Part shown: positions 35,159-46,310 of the stretch, piece after piece | Layout of the letters: every line of letters starts with the position of its first letter | Position numbering within the stretch: the stretch's first letter is position 1 | Assembly (NCBI GenBank): GCA_028753945.1 | Contig: JAPNXP010000015.1 | Span: forward strand, 2,604,001 to 2,668,000 | Length of the DNA: 64,000 bases | Origin: Hexactinellida sp. DTS-2022 | Lineage: Eukaryota > Porifera > Hexactinellida | Reading direction: 5' to 3' | The notes under the pieces: model-generated | What the model was told of the DNA's origin: nothing | Database searches by the model: none | Seen by the model: only the letters and a program-made list of their open reading frames with translations | Program-made: the position numbers and the translations under genes

Positions 35159-38100
35159 GTTAGGGATGAATAGAAGTTAATATGAATAATACCAAAGCGA
35201 AATTAAAAGGATGAGATTTTACGTCGATAGAAGAGTTTGGAATAAAATCTGATCAATAGTTGTATATACTATTTCAAGAATATTTCTAATTAATGTGGTT
35301 GATTATAATTATTATTTTTGAAATTAAATATTGTGGTTGGATAAATATTACCATCTTCTCCTTCATCCTTGGTCCACATTTTCTAGGTTACTGTCAGGCC
35401 ATACATAGAGTAGGCTATGACTCCGCTTAATTGGACAACGATTAATCGGGACAACCGCTTAATTGGGACAACTTCCAAAGAACCGACTCCTTTCCATAGA
35501 AGCTCATACTAAAAAATTTCGGTTAATCGGGACAAACTCCGCTTAATCAAGACAAACTCAACAAATTGGGTTCAAAATAGGTGCTCGCTCAAAAGAAATT
35601 CATATTGATAAGAACAAATTCTAATAATCTTGATCAATTATGATAAAGGCATAACAAAATATCTAAATAGGGTTTATTTTCTTATTGATTTCCGTATCGA
35701 AATTTAGCAGAGAATATGACCTTGTGGTTCAGGGATAATTCCAAACAGTCCATTGAATATTAAGGCTCATACTATGGTTGTGAGTAGCCTCCACGGGTCG
35801 CAGGTAGTGGAGGAATCGTTATAACAGGTTTAAACCTGAAATTGTTGTAAATCGCTAGTAGATGCCTACTTTACATAAATTTTAGGTTAATTGGGAACTC
35901 TGCTTAATTGGAACAAGAGGCCAGAACAAACCTTTCCCAATTAAGCGGTGTAGACGTATTTAATACGATTGTATTGTAGTATTAATTCATGATGTTTTAT
36001 TTTATTTTTATAACATGATCCATAGACTACTTAATATACAGATGGGCAACTAACCGAAAATGGAAAAAAAAGAGAGGCCATTCTTAAATACTCTCTCTCG
36101 TGTAATATAATCCTCTTATCACCTAGATAATATCCACTACTAGGTAGTCAGGTATGGCGAATCTATTGGGACCATTTTCGAGGTCCTTAGGAATGTAGTT
36201 TTGTGGTTTTGGCCCTATTTTATGATGACGGTAGCATTATTTCTATTCATTAGATATATCCAAATATCTCGACATTTATTCATATTTTATACTGCAATCC
36301 TATAAATTGTTGAAAGCGCTACTATATAGCACTTCCTTCTGGGAGTTATTAACTAGTTTGCATGAAATTTAGAACAACATAATATAACCATCATTATATA
36401 TTATGTAATTTTAATGCAACCACAATTGAACGATATATGTGATTTATAAGGTACTGTTTGCAATAAATTTGTTTATATATTTATTTTCACTCAATTTCTT
36501 TTCCCCCTCTTCCCATGTGACTCGAGTCGTTTTAATATAGGGCATTAAGGGTTTATTCTCAATAGTTTCGTCTCCATTGGGACTCCTTTACTAATTTTCT
36601 TATTTCGTTTTGATTATTAGATAATGCCTCACAAATGTTCTGTTGTCCAGTGTCGTGCTGGTTATACTAATGGACCTGTGAGACCAATGTTTTCATTTCC
36701 TTCCAATACTGATCTCAGACAAAGATGGATACAATTTATTAACCGTGAAGGTTTTTCTGTTACTTCTTCAAGAATTTGTATCGATCACTTCGAATCTAAG
36801 TACATTCTACGTCATTTATACAAAACTAGACTCAATATGGCAATGAATCCTATACCAACTATTCATCATTACTCAATTCCTAAAAGCCAAGCAACTGTTC
36901 CTAAATCCATCAGAAAACCACCTACTAAACGTGTTGTACAGTCTGACCAACTTCCTCTATTCCGAGATCAATTTAGGTGTGCTGATATTGAGGACATTGT
37001 AAAATATATTAACACAGCAAGAGAATATCTAAATTTCACTCATTGTATAACAGAAAGTGGTGTCACTGCATATCGCGTTGAAATCAATCAGGAATAGCTC
37101 AGGTAAAAGAATGCATTCACATCACTAGTGACTTGCATGTTAAGCTAAGTTTTCAAAGTTCTTCCATACCACTACCAGATTATATTACCAAATCAGTGAA
37201 CTCTAAAATTACCTCTTTAGACATGCTCACCAATTTACCAAACTATTGCAGAAACTTTACACATAATTTTGATTCTGAGCCTGTTAAAGAACTCCTCCAT
37301 CTTTGTAATTACCACCCTAAGTCTTGTAAATATTCTTCACATGTTATTAGATTCGTTCTCCAATTACGTTACACATCTCATGCCGCATATAGATTACTAC
37401 ATCATCACATGCCCTTACCTAGTGAACGACTATTGCGTAATCTTAAATCAGAATCTATTGACAGTATTAGTGCACTTTGTAAACTTCGAGATGAAGGATT
37501 TTGTGGGAATGATGTGGTACTTCTCTTAGACGAAATTCATCTTCAACAGCAAGTGCAATTTGATGGCCGAGATCTCATTGGTTGTAACGAAAGTCTTGAG
37601 ATGTTTAAGAGCATTCTATGCTTCATGGTTGAATCTCTTAAAAAATCAATTCCCTATATTATTAAAGCGATACCGATTGTCAAGTTATCAAAACATATCA
37701 TATGTGATGGAATACTCAATTGTATCAAGATTCTGAATGATGCTGATTTCCAACTTCGTTGTGTAATTTCGGACAATCACCAGTCTAATGTTTCCTCTTT
37801 CAATACACTAATGAAAGATTTCCCTATCAATGGCAAAAACTATTGCATGAAGAATCCTATGACAGAAAAAATTATTTACTTATTTTATGATACTGTTCAT
37901 CTCGTAAAGAATATTCGAAATAATCTACTTGGCTGGCGTTTCTTTACTGTCCCCTAAATTTGAACTCTCTCTCTTGGATGTATTATTCAGCGTTCCAAAG
38001 GGTCATGTCCGATGGTGTAGCCTCCACAAAGTGCACGACTTTGATCATTCTTTGAATTGTCACCTTCGCAAAGCTCCTGCACTGAACTATTCAGTACTAC

Positions 38101-39009
38101 ATCCAGGTAATAACAAACAATCAGTTCCTCTAGCGCTAGCCATATTTGATTCTAAAACGACGACTGCAATGAGGCAATATCTAAAGGATTCAGATTACGT
38201 AACCCCAGCTTTTTTAGAACTTATGAATGCATGGTGGTTAATTGTTAATGCGAAAGAACGGTATCATCCAAACCCAATTGGTAATGCGATACATGCCAAT
38301 ACCTATGAAAGCATATGCAAGTTTATCCAAGGCATGAATCAATGGCTTACAATTTGGAAAGATTCTGAAAGACTTGGTTTGTCGAAACAAACCTTTAACG
38401 CATTGATCACCACCAACAATGCTATTTCTGACTTGTCATCTGAATTAATCCAAGAAGGTTATATATGTGTTATTAACTGACCGATTTCAAACGGATCCTT
38501 TGGAAAGGCGTTTCTCGCAATACAGGCAAATGAGTGGTGGCCGTTTCCTAGTCAGCTTGACTGAAGTTCTTAGGTCTGAATTAATTTTATCGTACAAGAT
38601 ATTACTCAAACACGATATAGATTATACCAAATTACAATACTCTTCAACTGATGCTATCAATAAGAAAATTACTGAGTTTTTGGCTATAAATCTCCATAGT
38701 AACTTACTCGAACAGCTTGTAATATCACATGATACAAAAGACGTTGTAGCCTACATTTCAGGTTATATTACTCGTTCACTTCTTAAACAATCTAAATGCC
38801 AAAACTGTTCTGATCTTCTTCATAAAGATCCCATGACAACTTCTTTTGTTAGCGCATTAAATAGGGGCGGCCTTCAATTACCTTCGTCAGTCCTCTACAG
38901 TTATGTAGAAACAGCATTTTGCGTTGTTCAGTATTTAGAAACAAAGATCCTAGCTACTATGTTGCCATTGAAGATTCTCATTTACCGTCTACTTGAGGTG
39001 ATGTCAAAC

Positions 39010-40973
39010 GGTAATCGGACACTTCGTCGCTTGGACACTTCGTCGCCGGACATTTCGTCCCGGACACTTCGTCGCTTGGACAATTCGTCGACGGACACTT
39101 CGTCGCTCGGACACTTCGTCGCTCGGAAAACTCAATTTCAGATAGTATTTGATTATTCCATTCGCTGGATATATCAGGTGTCAATCTGCAACTTTATTGA
39201 AAACACCTAAATTTGTTTTTGTTTTGTCTTGCTAATAAATACTTTAATGGATTCAAAATGAGAAATTGAGAGTAGTATAAAATAGGAACAAATCAAAAAA
39301 TTTTAATCAAATCAAAAATTCTTAATCTACTTACTTCACCACTTTTTTCGGATGGCTACACCTTTAGTTATTCAGATTACCAAGACAAGCAAAAATAAAG
39401 AGAAAGCTTATATTGAAGGATTTTTGTATACTCTTAACAAATGTTCTTCCCAACTCTCACATTGGGTTTGCGAAAAACGAGGCACTTGTAAAGCCCGTCT
39501 AACTACTAATCTTCGAATTGTTGTCAAACCCTGCCAAATAGCTGATATCAACTCATCTCATTCACATGGACCAGATACTACAAGATTTGAAATTGTTCAA
39601 AGTATTTCTCAAATGAAAGATCGAGCTACAAATTCTGAAGACAGTACGAGATCAATATTAGCCAGTGGAGTGGGAACAATGAGTAACTCCAGTATCGCTG
39701 CGCTACCAAGATTCGATTCTGTGAAACGTACAATACGCCGTGTAAAATCCTCTACGACAGATAACGTTAGTAATACTACATTGTTGGAAGAAATCATTAT
39801 ACCAGAGAAATACAAATATACTCTAAAAGGACACCCATTCTTGTTATTTGATTCAGGGATTGGGGATATAAATAGGCTCATGATCTTTGGGAGTCCTAAT
39901 ATGCTCTCACTATTGCGTGATGCAAGCAATTGGTTTGCTGACGGAACTTTTAAAGTTGTACCCAGCCAATTCTACCAGATGTATACAATTCATTGCGAAA
40001 AGGATGGATATACTATCCCCTGCATATATGCGCTAATGAAAGACAAGCGTGAATCGACATACGATAAACTCTTCAAACAATTAATCCAACTTGAACCCGG
40101 ATTGAACCCATCACATATCATGGTTGATTTTGAAAAAGCTACGCACAATGCTTTGGAAGAAAATTTCATTGCAGTAATTTCTGGGTGTTTTTTCCATTTA
40201 GCGCAAAATGTTTTCCGCCAAATTCAATCAAATGGGTTGACAGCACGATATCTAGAAGATGAAGAATTTTCAATTCAAATGAAAATGCTTCCGAGTCTTG
40301 CATTTGTGCCCGAACACGATGTTATTGATTCTTTTACGTTGCTTATGGCGGATTTTCCTGAATCAGCTAAAGGTATAGCAGAATATTTTGAGATCAACTA
40401 TATCGGCAGAAAACTCCCTGACCAAAGCAGAAGGGTACCTCCCTTTCCTATAAGGATATGGAACATGTATGAGCGAGCAACATCAAGATCAGCCAGAACC
40501 AACAATTCAGTTGAAGGATGGCATAACGCATTCTCTTCTGGAATAAACTGTTCTCATCCTAATATTGGTAGGCTCTTAAGTTACTTTCAACGAGAACAGT
40601 CGTTACAAGAAGCAATACTAGTAAAATGGGAAACAGGGGAAATTCCAAAGATGTCAAAACTTAGCAAATGCAGAAATGAAAGAATAATGAGCCTAGTAGC
40701 AGATTATGAGCACAGGGACATCTTCACTTACTTGAAAGGAATCGCTTATAATTTTCAATTCTAACATATTTCATACTTTCCTATTATCTCAATGTGTTTT
40801 CATTCGTATTCATTATTAAATATATCTCTTTTACATAACCTTCGGGGACCAAATATCCGGGCGACGAAGTGTCCGAGCGACGAAGTGTCCGTCGACGAAT
40901 TGTCCAAGCGACGAAGTGTCCGGGACGAAATGTCCGGCGACGAAGTGTCCAAGCGACGAAGTGTCCGCCATTC
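39010..40973 (+). mobile_element. MULE transposon, apparently intact
   Basis: Exact 9-bp TSD, ATGTCAAAC, at 39001-39009 and 40974-40982, the classic MULE length. The ends are arrays of a unit with GGACACTTCGTCGC (39017-39125) and its inverse GCGACGAAGTGTCC (40859-40967), seven or so copies each. One full-length transposase gene lies between. It is inserted in the THAP gene of copy 6, so it is among the youngest insertions. Confidence 0.95.
39352..40764 (+). CDS. MULE transposase with FLYWCH-type zinc finger
   Basis: The 470-residue open frame starts at ATG 39352, 220 bp inside the element. Residues 21-73 form a FLYWCH/WRKY-like zinc finger (ligands probably C40, C46, H70, H72), expected to bind the terminal repeats. 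The RNase-H-like MULE core carries ADGTFKVVPSQFYQMY with D197, SHIMVDFEKA with D259 and RTNNSVEGWHNAF with E388, a complete DDE triad. The CFFHLAQN segment (about 279-286) is the usual C-x-H block after D2. The tail ends without a RING finger, unlike the MULE at 9095-11192. No stop or shift is seen. It could be an active transposase; transcription is not shown by the sequence. Confidence 0.95.
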   Translation: MATPLVIQITKTSKNKEKAYIEGFLYTLNKCSSQLSHWVCEKRGTCKARLTTNLRIVVKPCQIADINSSHSHGPDTTRFEIVQSISQMKDRATNSEDSTRSILASGVGTMSNSSIAALPRFDSVKRTIRRVKSSTTDNVSNTTLLEEIIIPEKYKYTLKGHPFLLFDSGIGDINRLMIFGSPNMLSLLRDASNWFADGTFKVVPSQFYQMYTIHCEKDGYTIPCIYALMKDKRESTYDKLFKQLIQLEPGLNPSHIMVDFEKATHNALEENFIAVISGCFFHLAQNVFRQIQSNGLTARYLEDEEFSIQMKMLPSLAFVPEHDVIDSFTLLMADFPESAKGIAEYFEINYIGRKLPDQSRRVPPFPIRIWNMYERATSRSARTNNSVEGWHNAFSSGINCSHPNIGRLLSYFQREQSLQEAILVKWETGEIPKMSKLSKCRNERIMSLVADYEHRDIFTYLKGIAYNFQF

Positions 40974-41586
40974 ATGTCAAACCAATGGGATACTACATTT
41001 GCTTGTGAATCACATTACGTTGCCCTCCGAAATCAAACAAATTCTATTATTGCTAACCTCTACCTAACTGGACTTTCAAGGGAAATCAGTGAAACTAGGC
41101 GTAAAGATCAAGTAGAAGCATTTAAGGCTAACAAACTTAAAAAGAATCTATTATGAATTTGTTATTAAATGGTAGTTCTATGTTTACTTTTGTAGTATTA
41201 TAGTTCTGTTTCCTCTAAATGAACACAAATATCATGCTGAAGTTGAACTACTAATATAGAGAAGGAAGTGCTATATAGTAGCTCTTTCAACAATTTATAG
41301 GATTGCAGTATAAAATATGAATTAATGTCGAGATATTTGGATATATCTAATGAATAGAAATAATGCTACCGTCATCATAAAATAGGGCCAAAACCACAAA
41401 ACTACATTCCTAAGGACCTCGAAAATGGTCCCAATAGATTCGCCATACCTGACTACCTAGTAGTGGATATTATCTAGGTGATAAGAGGATTAGATTACAC
41501 GAGAGAGAGTATTTAAGAATGGCCTCTCTTTTTTTTCCATTTTCGGTTAGTTGCCCATCTGTATATTAAGTAGTCTATGCATGATC

Positions 41587-42650
41587 CAATTCATTGGGTT
41601 TAAAAGGCTCTAATTTACTAAAACAAGCACCTTTCCCAGAGTAGACCATACATTTATACTTCATTTCTATAGTATTTCTCCAAAAACATTTCATTCCGCT
41701 TAATAGGGTCAGGTTTGTTCCAGGGTTGTTTAACTCAATTAAGCAAATAAATCTAATAACTGAAAAATTAACTGTAATTCCGTCCTATAAAAACTGTGAA
41801 ATGTTGAACACATTAACCAGATAAATATATTTACCGGCGCGGCATAAACGGAGTATGCTCTATCTGTCTTTATGCAGGGATGGATCCAGTACAAAATATC
41901 TGTGGGGTGTAATGCACAGGGTTGGGCCTTTGAACTGTGGACGCCGTGGGAAGCACCCGCGGGTCAGCTGTGTCAGTTTTGGACGTTCTTTTTTTTAAGA
42001 ACCTCATTTTAGAAAGCATCTTTCAAGAAAGTTGAAAATTTTAATATACTTCAAAGAAATCTATTCTAATTAATACTCCAAATACTACTTTCAGTCAGAG
42101 AGAACTCCGTATATATTTTGTTTAGCTATTTAGTTCTGAATTTGGAGGATTCCTGATATTTGATATACAACATTCCAAAAAGTATTCACAGAAAAGATAG
42201 GGAAGAGAACTCTGATAAATTTATCTCAACCAATCTCGGAAATTGTGCCAGTCCCTAGATATTTTTTAAAATTATAATATCATATTCTTTAAGGGGAGGG
42301 GGGGTTCGCACTCCCCCTGAGCCATTTTTGGGGGGGGGGGGTTTGGTGGCATATTTCGTGCACATCATACTTTTTCTCCAATAAGATCAGAAAAATATTG
42401 TTGTCTTTAAAATTATTTTGTTAATGTTCAATTATATTCTCTCGCTCGTCTATGAAATCCGTTTATTAATTTGATTAAGAGGAATTACACTAGCCAAGAA
42501 ATCGCATAAAAAGTGGTTAATGCAGAATGTATGGCAATAATTACTATAATCTTACTTATATTTAATACCGTTGATACATGTCAAAAACAACATTCTGGAA
42601 AGGAAACATTGAATATTTGATCTGTACAGGTTGTACGCTTGAATAGGAAT
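41587..42650. repeat. Non-coding stretch with decayed short elements
   Basis: At about 41690-41760 TTCCGCTTAATAGGG and GTTTGTTCCAGGGTTG resemble the Tigger-like MITE at 60377-60923, so this is probably a worn copy. Opposing G- and C-runs lie at 42290-42345. No gene is seen. Confidence 0.4.
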
Positions 42651-42679
42651 TATACCTTGTGTAATTACCTACCTCGCTT

Positions 42680-43235
42680 TCATCCCGTATGCGGATATCT
42701 CGTCCACGGAAATTTCGACCCGGAAAACTCGTCCACAGAAATTTTGTCCCACGGAAAACTCGTCCAAAGGAAATCTCATTCTTAATAAATTCCAAACCTA
42801 ATACTATCCAAATTGTAAATTGTATAAATTAGTAAATGATATCACATTTCTATTATCTTCATCACTCAAATTATGTCTTCTCAATGTGTTCTGAAGGTAT
42901 TCCATTTTTTTTTAACAACAATATTCAATCCTATTTAAGCAATCGCTTTGGGGGAAATTCAAACTGGAATATTTCAATAAATGGCATCTTCTGAAGATCT
43001 CCGCATTGAAAAGATTAAGAGCATCATACAAGAGGACAAAGCTTCAATAAATGGATTCATATACTCTCTCCATCATGCTTTTGAAGATACACTACAATGG
43101 AGATGTGGAAAACGCGGGACTTGTAATGCAAGATTACAAACGCATCATGATTTTGTTGTTAAACCTGATAATCCAGAAGCAATCATTACATTCTATACTC
43201 AGGGACCAGATCTTGCTCGAATAGAAATGTTATAA
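42680..43235 (+). pseudogene. MULE fragment: terminal array and FLYWCH exon
   Basis: An array with GGAAAACTCGTCCAC and GGAAATTTCGACC units (about 42695-42775) resembles a MULE terminal array. At 42981 an ATG opens 84 residues (ASINGFIYSLHHA, WRCGKRGTCNARL, FYTQGPD) matching the FLYWCH finger of the 470-residue MULE transposase. It stops at 43235 before the catalytic core; the rest is absent. Confidence 0.75.
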
Positions 43236-43292
43236 GAATATAGTAAATAAAACCGCAGGCAAACGACTCTGAGATAGTACGAGGTCTGTTGG

Positions 43293-43460
43293 GTGGGATT
43301 TTGACCCGCAATGTAAAATCATAATAGCGTATCCATTGTGCGGGTCAAAATCCCACTGTATAAAGATCGTTGGATTTTGACCCATAGTATAAAATTCTAA
43401 TAGCGAATCCATGGTGCGGATCAAAATCCCACGGTAGTCAAGAGCGTAGGATTTTGAACC
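43293..43460. repeat. Palindromes with GGATTTTGACCC arms
   Basis: A 64-bp palindromic unit (43293-43356) has arms GTGGGATTTTGACCCGCAAT and its inverse. A second diverged copy follows at 43371-43432, and a half arm near 43447. It reads like a short foldback element in tandem. Confidence 0.75.
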
Positions 43461-43520
43461 ACATTGATATTGTATTACAAATAATTCTATATATTCTGTT
43501 ATATTTAATTAAGGGAATCC

Positions 43521-43683
43521 TTATATAGAGCTGACCTTTGTAGAGTTCAGATTTTATCCCATACTAAAAGCCCGGGCTTACTTTCTAAAGGTCAATTTCG
43601 AACTTTGGAAAAAAACTGACCTTTCTCAGTGCATGAATACACATAGTCAAAAACTGAACTCTACAAAGCTCAGCTCTATATAA
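43521..43683. mobile_element. 163-bp foldback MITE
   Basis: Arms TTATATAGAGCTGACCTTTG (43521) and its near-exact inverse (to 43683) continue for 30 bp each around a core with AAAGCCCGGGCTT. The superfamily is unassigned. Confidence 0.75.
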
Positions 43684-43978
43684 GTAATTTCTTTAATTAA
43701 ATAATTGAAATAGCTAACAAATCTTACTTTGAATTTATTTATACATATCTAACATATCTTAATGGAATATTAATTGATTCGGTTTTCAACGTATACTGGT
43801 TTGGAGATATTTCTATTTCAGATCAACGAATCTCTTGTACTGAATACCCTTGGCAAGGTAGTGATCGTATTCCCATCGCTTTGATCATATTATAGTGTCC
43901 AGTTATAAAGTTTAATAAAATATTTAATATAAAATTATGTGAAAAGAGAATTAGTATTACACGACTTTAATAATACGA

Positions 43979-44100
43979 GCCCTTCGGTCTTGGTCGCTTC
44001 GCGACGGATCACTCTCTTACAAAAGTTGCTTCGCGACTTTTGTTCGTTCGTGTTAGACACTATGCAACACAATTAATTAACGGCCGCTTCGCGGCCTTAC
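43979..44100. repeat. Cluster of three GC-rich hairpins, copy A
   Basis: Three hairpins follow one another: GTCGC-TTC-GCGAC (43993-44005), AAAAGTTGC-TTC-GCGACTTTT (44021-44041, one mismatch) and GGCCGC-TTC-GCGGCC (44082-44096). All share the centre GCTTCGC. TTCGGTC precedes and TGTTCGTTCGTGTTAG links the second and third. Copy B is at 44868-44982. Confidence 0.8.
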
Positions 44101-44239
44101 TCTCTTCAATTATCACTCATATTAAATAAGTTACCTGTGACTTGTAAATTACACGTACTCAATTCAGCATGCTGCTATTTGGGACCCCAGTATGTCAATA
44201 TATTAATTAATGAATTAATTCATGTTATTTACTAACCAT

Positions 44240-44867
44240 GATTTACTGCCTAGTCAATTGTTTGTAAATAGTTGAATTATTTTGATAGTAATATTATGCA
44301 TGCTTATGTGATTGACGTAAGCTAAATACATTACGAATAGAAATAAACTTATGGAAGCCAAACTGGATTAAGTATGCAATTTCGGTAATAATGTAGGTGA
44401 AGATTAAATCATCAAACCTCAATATGTGCAGTGACGCAGCAATTGGAGGTTACATTTTTGTTATTGCCTGGATCAGATTAAATGCGAAAATTATAAAAAT
44501 TTCTAGAGACATGCAATACATTCTGTTTTATAATGTGACAAAATTATTTATCGATTGAACGAAAAGTGTAAGAGCTGAACATTCCCATAAATCGGTATAC
44601 GTGTGTCTCATTGTTGTTGCGTTATCATCTAAAATTGTGGGCTAATCGAGTAAAAATTGAAAGAGTTATTCCCAAATATGTGCCTTTATGACGTAATAAT
44701 CCCGTTATTTCGCTTAGAAAACCAATAGATCGTTGTCGCAGTACAAAATTACCGCTGGATACAAATTTTCAGCTTTCTGGGACTCGTAGTCTTTCCAATT
44801 AATTCTGGACAATCACATACACACACAAACAAACACACACACACAACAATTGCGCTTTTAATATACG
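44240..44867. repeat. Direct repeat block, copy A
   Basis: Segments TTATGTGATTGACGTAAGCT plus GGAAGCCAAACTGGATTA (about 44300-44372) and AATAGATCGTTGTCGCAGTA through GGGACTCGTAGT to a CA-rich tail (about 44724-44860) recur in order at 45790-46310. No coding is seen. Confidence 0.7.
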
Positions 44868-44982
44868 AACCCTTCGGTCTCGGTCGCTTCGCGACGGATC
44901 ACTCTCTCACAAAAGTCGCTTCGCGACTTTTGTTCGTTCGTGTTAGGCACCACGAGAACAATTAACGGCCGCTTCGCGGCCT
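44868..44982. repeat. Cluster of three GC-rich hairpins, copy B
   Basis: Near-identical to copy A: GTCGC-TTC-GCGAC (44883-44895), AAAAGTCGC-TTC-GCGACTTTT (44911-44931, perfect) and GGCCGC-TTC-GCGGCC (44967-44981). The perfect middle stem against the mismatched one in copy A shows the stem varies while the loop stays. Confidence 0.8.
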
Positions 44983-45319
44983 TTCCCTTCCCAAAAAGCT
45001 ATAATATTACTAATGAGTTCACCTGTGGCTGGTGAATTATACACTATTACTTAATAATGCGTGCCTAAAATTCATTTTGGGTTGTGATTACTGTAATTTG
45101 TTTGGGGAATTATGTTGAGTAAGTTATTCTCATTGCTCAATAGTTATTAATTATTAGTTAATTAATAGCTCTTTAATTCTTAAGGATAGCTCGTTCAGCT
45201 ATATAAAGGTTCAGCTTGTTAGCTCAAATATATTGAGACCTGTAGTTGGTAAATTATACGCAATTAATTATTTCAGTAAATTGTATTTTGCAAAGTAATT
45301 TACTAACTTTGGGTGTATT

Positions 45320-45400
45320 CTCTCCATAATAATGGTTTAAAGATGAGAATAAGACCGCTTCGCAGTCTTATTCTCAACATTAAACCATTATTATGGAGAG
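45320..45400. repeat. 81-bp compound hairpin with the same loop
   Basis: Outer arms CTCTCCATAATAATGGTTTA (45320-) and the inverse (45380-45400) enclose an inner stem GAGAATAAGA / TCTTATTCTC with the loop CCGCTTCGCAG. The loop shares GCTTCGC with the hairpin clusters. Confidence 0.8.
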
Positions 45401-45779
45401 ATAAATCCAAGGTTGCAAATATTTTCAATTAATTCGTATTTCAAATAATGTCACCAATACTTAAGCAATGCAAAATATGAAGTTGTGCATTAATACATTC
45501 AACGAAAAAGATACATATGATAGTCGAATGAGTAGTGACATTTATTGTAAGCGAACGTTAATATTTCAAATAGCAATAATTAAAATTAAACAAAATAAAT
45601 CTCATCGTTAGGCAGAACCAAAATCCTAGATTACTTTACTTAATTTGATTTCTAGTACAAATCCTAGGTTAGAAATCACGTAATTCCATTGGTAGTCTTA
45701 TTATAGAAGCCAATAAATATAGGTGTAATAAATAAACAATGCATTAATTAAAGACTAAGCGCATTCTTGTTAGCCAAAC

Positions 45780-46310
45780 AAATCAGATTGATAGTATTAT
45801 TACTGCATACTTATGTGATTGACGTAAGCTAAATACATCACGAATAGAAATAAACTGATGGAAGCCAAACTGGATTAATCAAGTATGTAATTTCGGAAAC
45901 ACACACACACACTTGCACTTTGCTACACCTGTGTGGTACGATACACTATTTTTGGTTGATTAGTGTAGGCACTAATTAATTAACTGTGTCACAATCAGAT
46001 GAAAAATAGGAATTCGTGAACTGCTATCAGGTGTAGAAATTTAGTGTACGTCTAATGCTTTTAATTTTCTACAGATCGGAGCAAAATTTGGAAGCTAGTA
46101 CAAAATATCCATTTTTCGCAACTGTGACGTCATAATCCCGTTATTTTGTTTCCAAAACCAATAGATCGTTGTCGCAGTACAAAATTACCCCTGTTTACAA
46201 ATTTTGAGCATTTTGGGACTCGTAGTTTTCCAATCAATTACGGACAAACATCCCCACAAACAAACAAACAACAACAATACCGCTTTTAATATATATATAT
46301 AGATAGAATC
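45780..46310. repeat. Direct repeat block, copy B
   Basis: Second copy of the block at 44240-44867, ending in CA-rich sequence, CGCTTTTAATATATATATAT and AGATAG. The tail resembles those of copied (RNA-mediated) repeats, but no polymerase genes or TSDs were found. Confidence 0.65.

Larger units (their letters stand above)
32656..35420 (-). mobile_element. THAP/P-element-like DNA transposon, copy 3
   Basis: Inverted ends CATAGCCTACTCTATATATG / CATAGCCTACTCTATGTATG continue through GGCCTGACAGTA. An exact 7-bp TSD, ACTCCGC, lies at 32649-32655 and 35421-35427, within a Tigger-like MITE. It contains a decayed transposase on the minus strand and a MITE at 33257-33520. It lies in OGDH intron 2. Confidence 0.9.
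32643..35956. mobile_element. Tigger/pogo-like MITE split by a THAP element
   Basis: The left 13 bp (CAGTATACTCCGC, after TA) and the right part (35428-35956, CGCTTAATTGG arrays and the inverse of CTACACCGCTTAATTGGG) form one element of about 540 bp once the THAP insert is removed. The intact relative at 60377-60923 has the same architecture, including the GTTCAGGGAT and ACTATGG internal sequences in opposite orientation. Confidence 0.75.
36624..41156 (+). pseudogene. THAP-domain P-element-like transposase, cut by a MULE
   Basis: ATG 36624 opens a THAP finger with C5, C10, W35, C52 and H55. The core follows: LLLDEIHLQ (first acidic motif, about 37530), CVISDNHQSN (second, about 37770), YDTVHLVKNIRNNLLGW (about 37890), DRFQTDPLERRFSQYRQMSG (about 38475, probable catalytic Glu) and the Cys-rich KQSKCQNC tail. 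The MULE enters after codon Asn of EVMSN (39009), and coding resumes at 40983 (QWDTTFACESHY) to a stop at 41154-41156. Removing the MULE with one TSD keeps the frame. Three 1-bp shifts (near 37090, 37950 and 38470) still break the gene; if these were sequencing errors it would be open up to the MULE. Confidence 0.9.
36021..41579 (+). mobile_element. THAP/P-element-like transposon, copy 6, with 330-bp inverted ends
   Basis: Inverted ends of about 330 bp (36021-36345 and 41258-41579) start CATAGACTACTTAATATACA (right: CATAGACTACTTAATATACA inverted, after CTATG). The 7-bp TSD CATGATC lies at 36014-36020 and 41580-41586. The two arms differ at few positions, suggesting a recent insertion. It carries one transposase gene on the plus strand, cut by a MULE at 39010-40973. 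Without that MULE it is about 3.6 kb. It lies in OGDH intron 2. Confidence 0.92.

Noticed and set aside
39017..39130. Evenly spaced short repeats that could suggest a CRISPR array
   Set aside because: Units are imperfect, have no unique spacers, occur inverted at the other end of the element and flank a MULE transposase.
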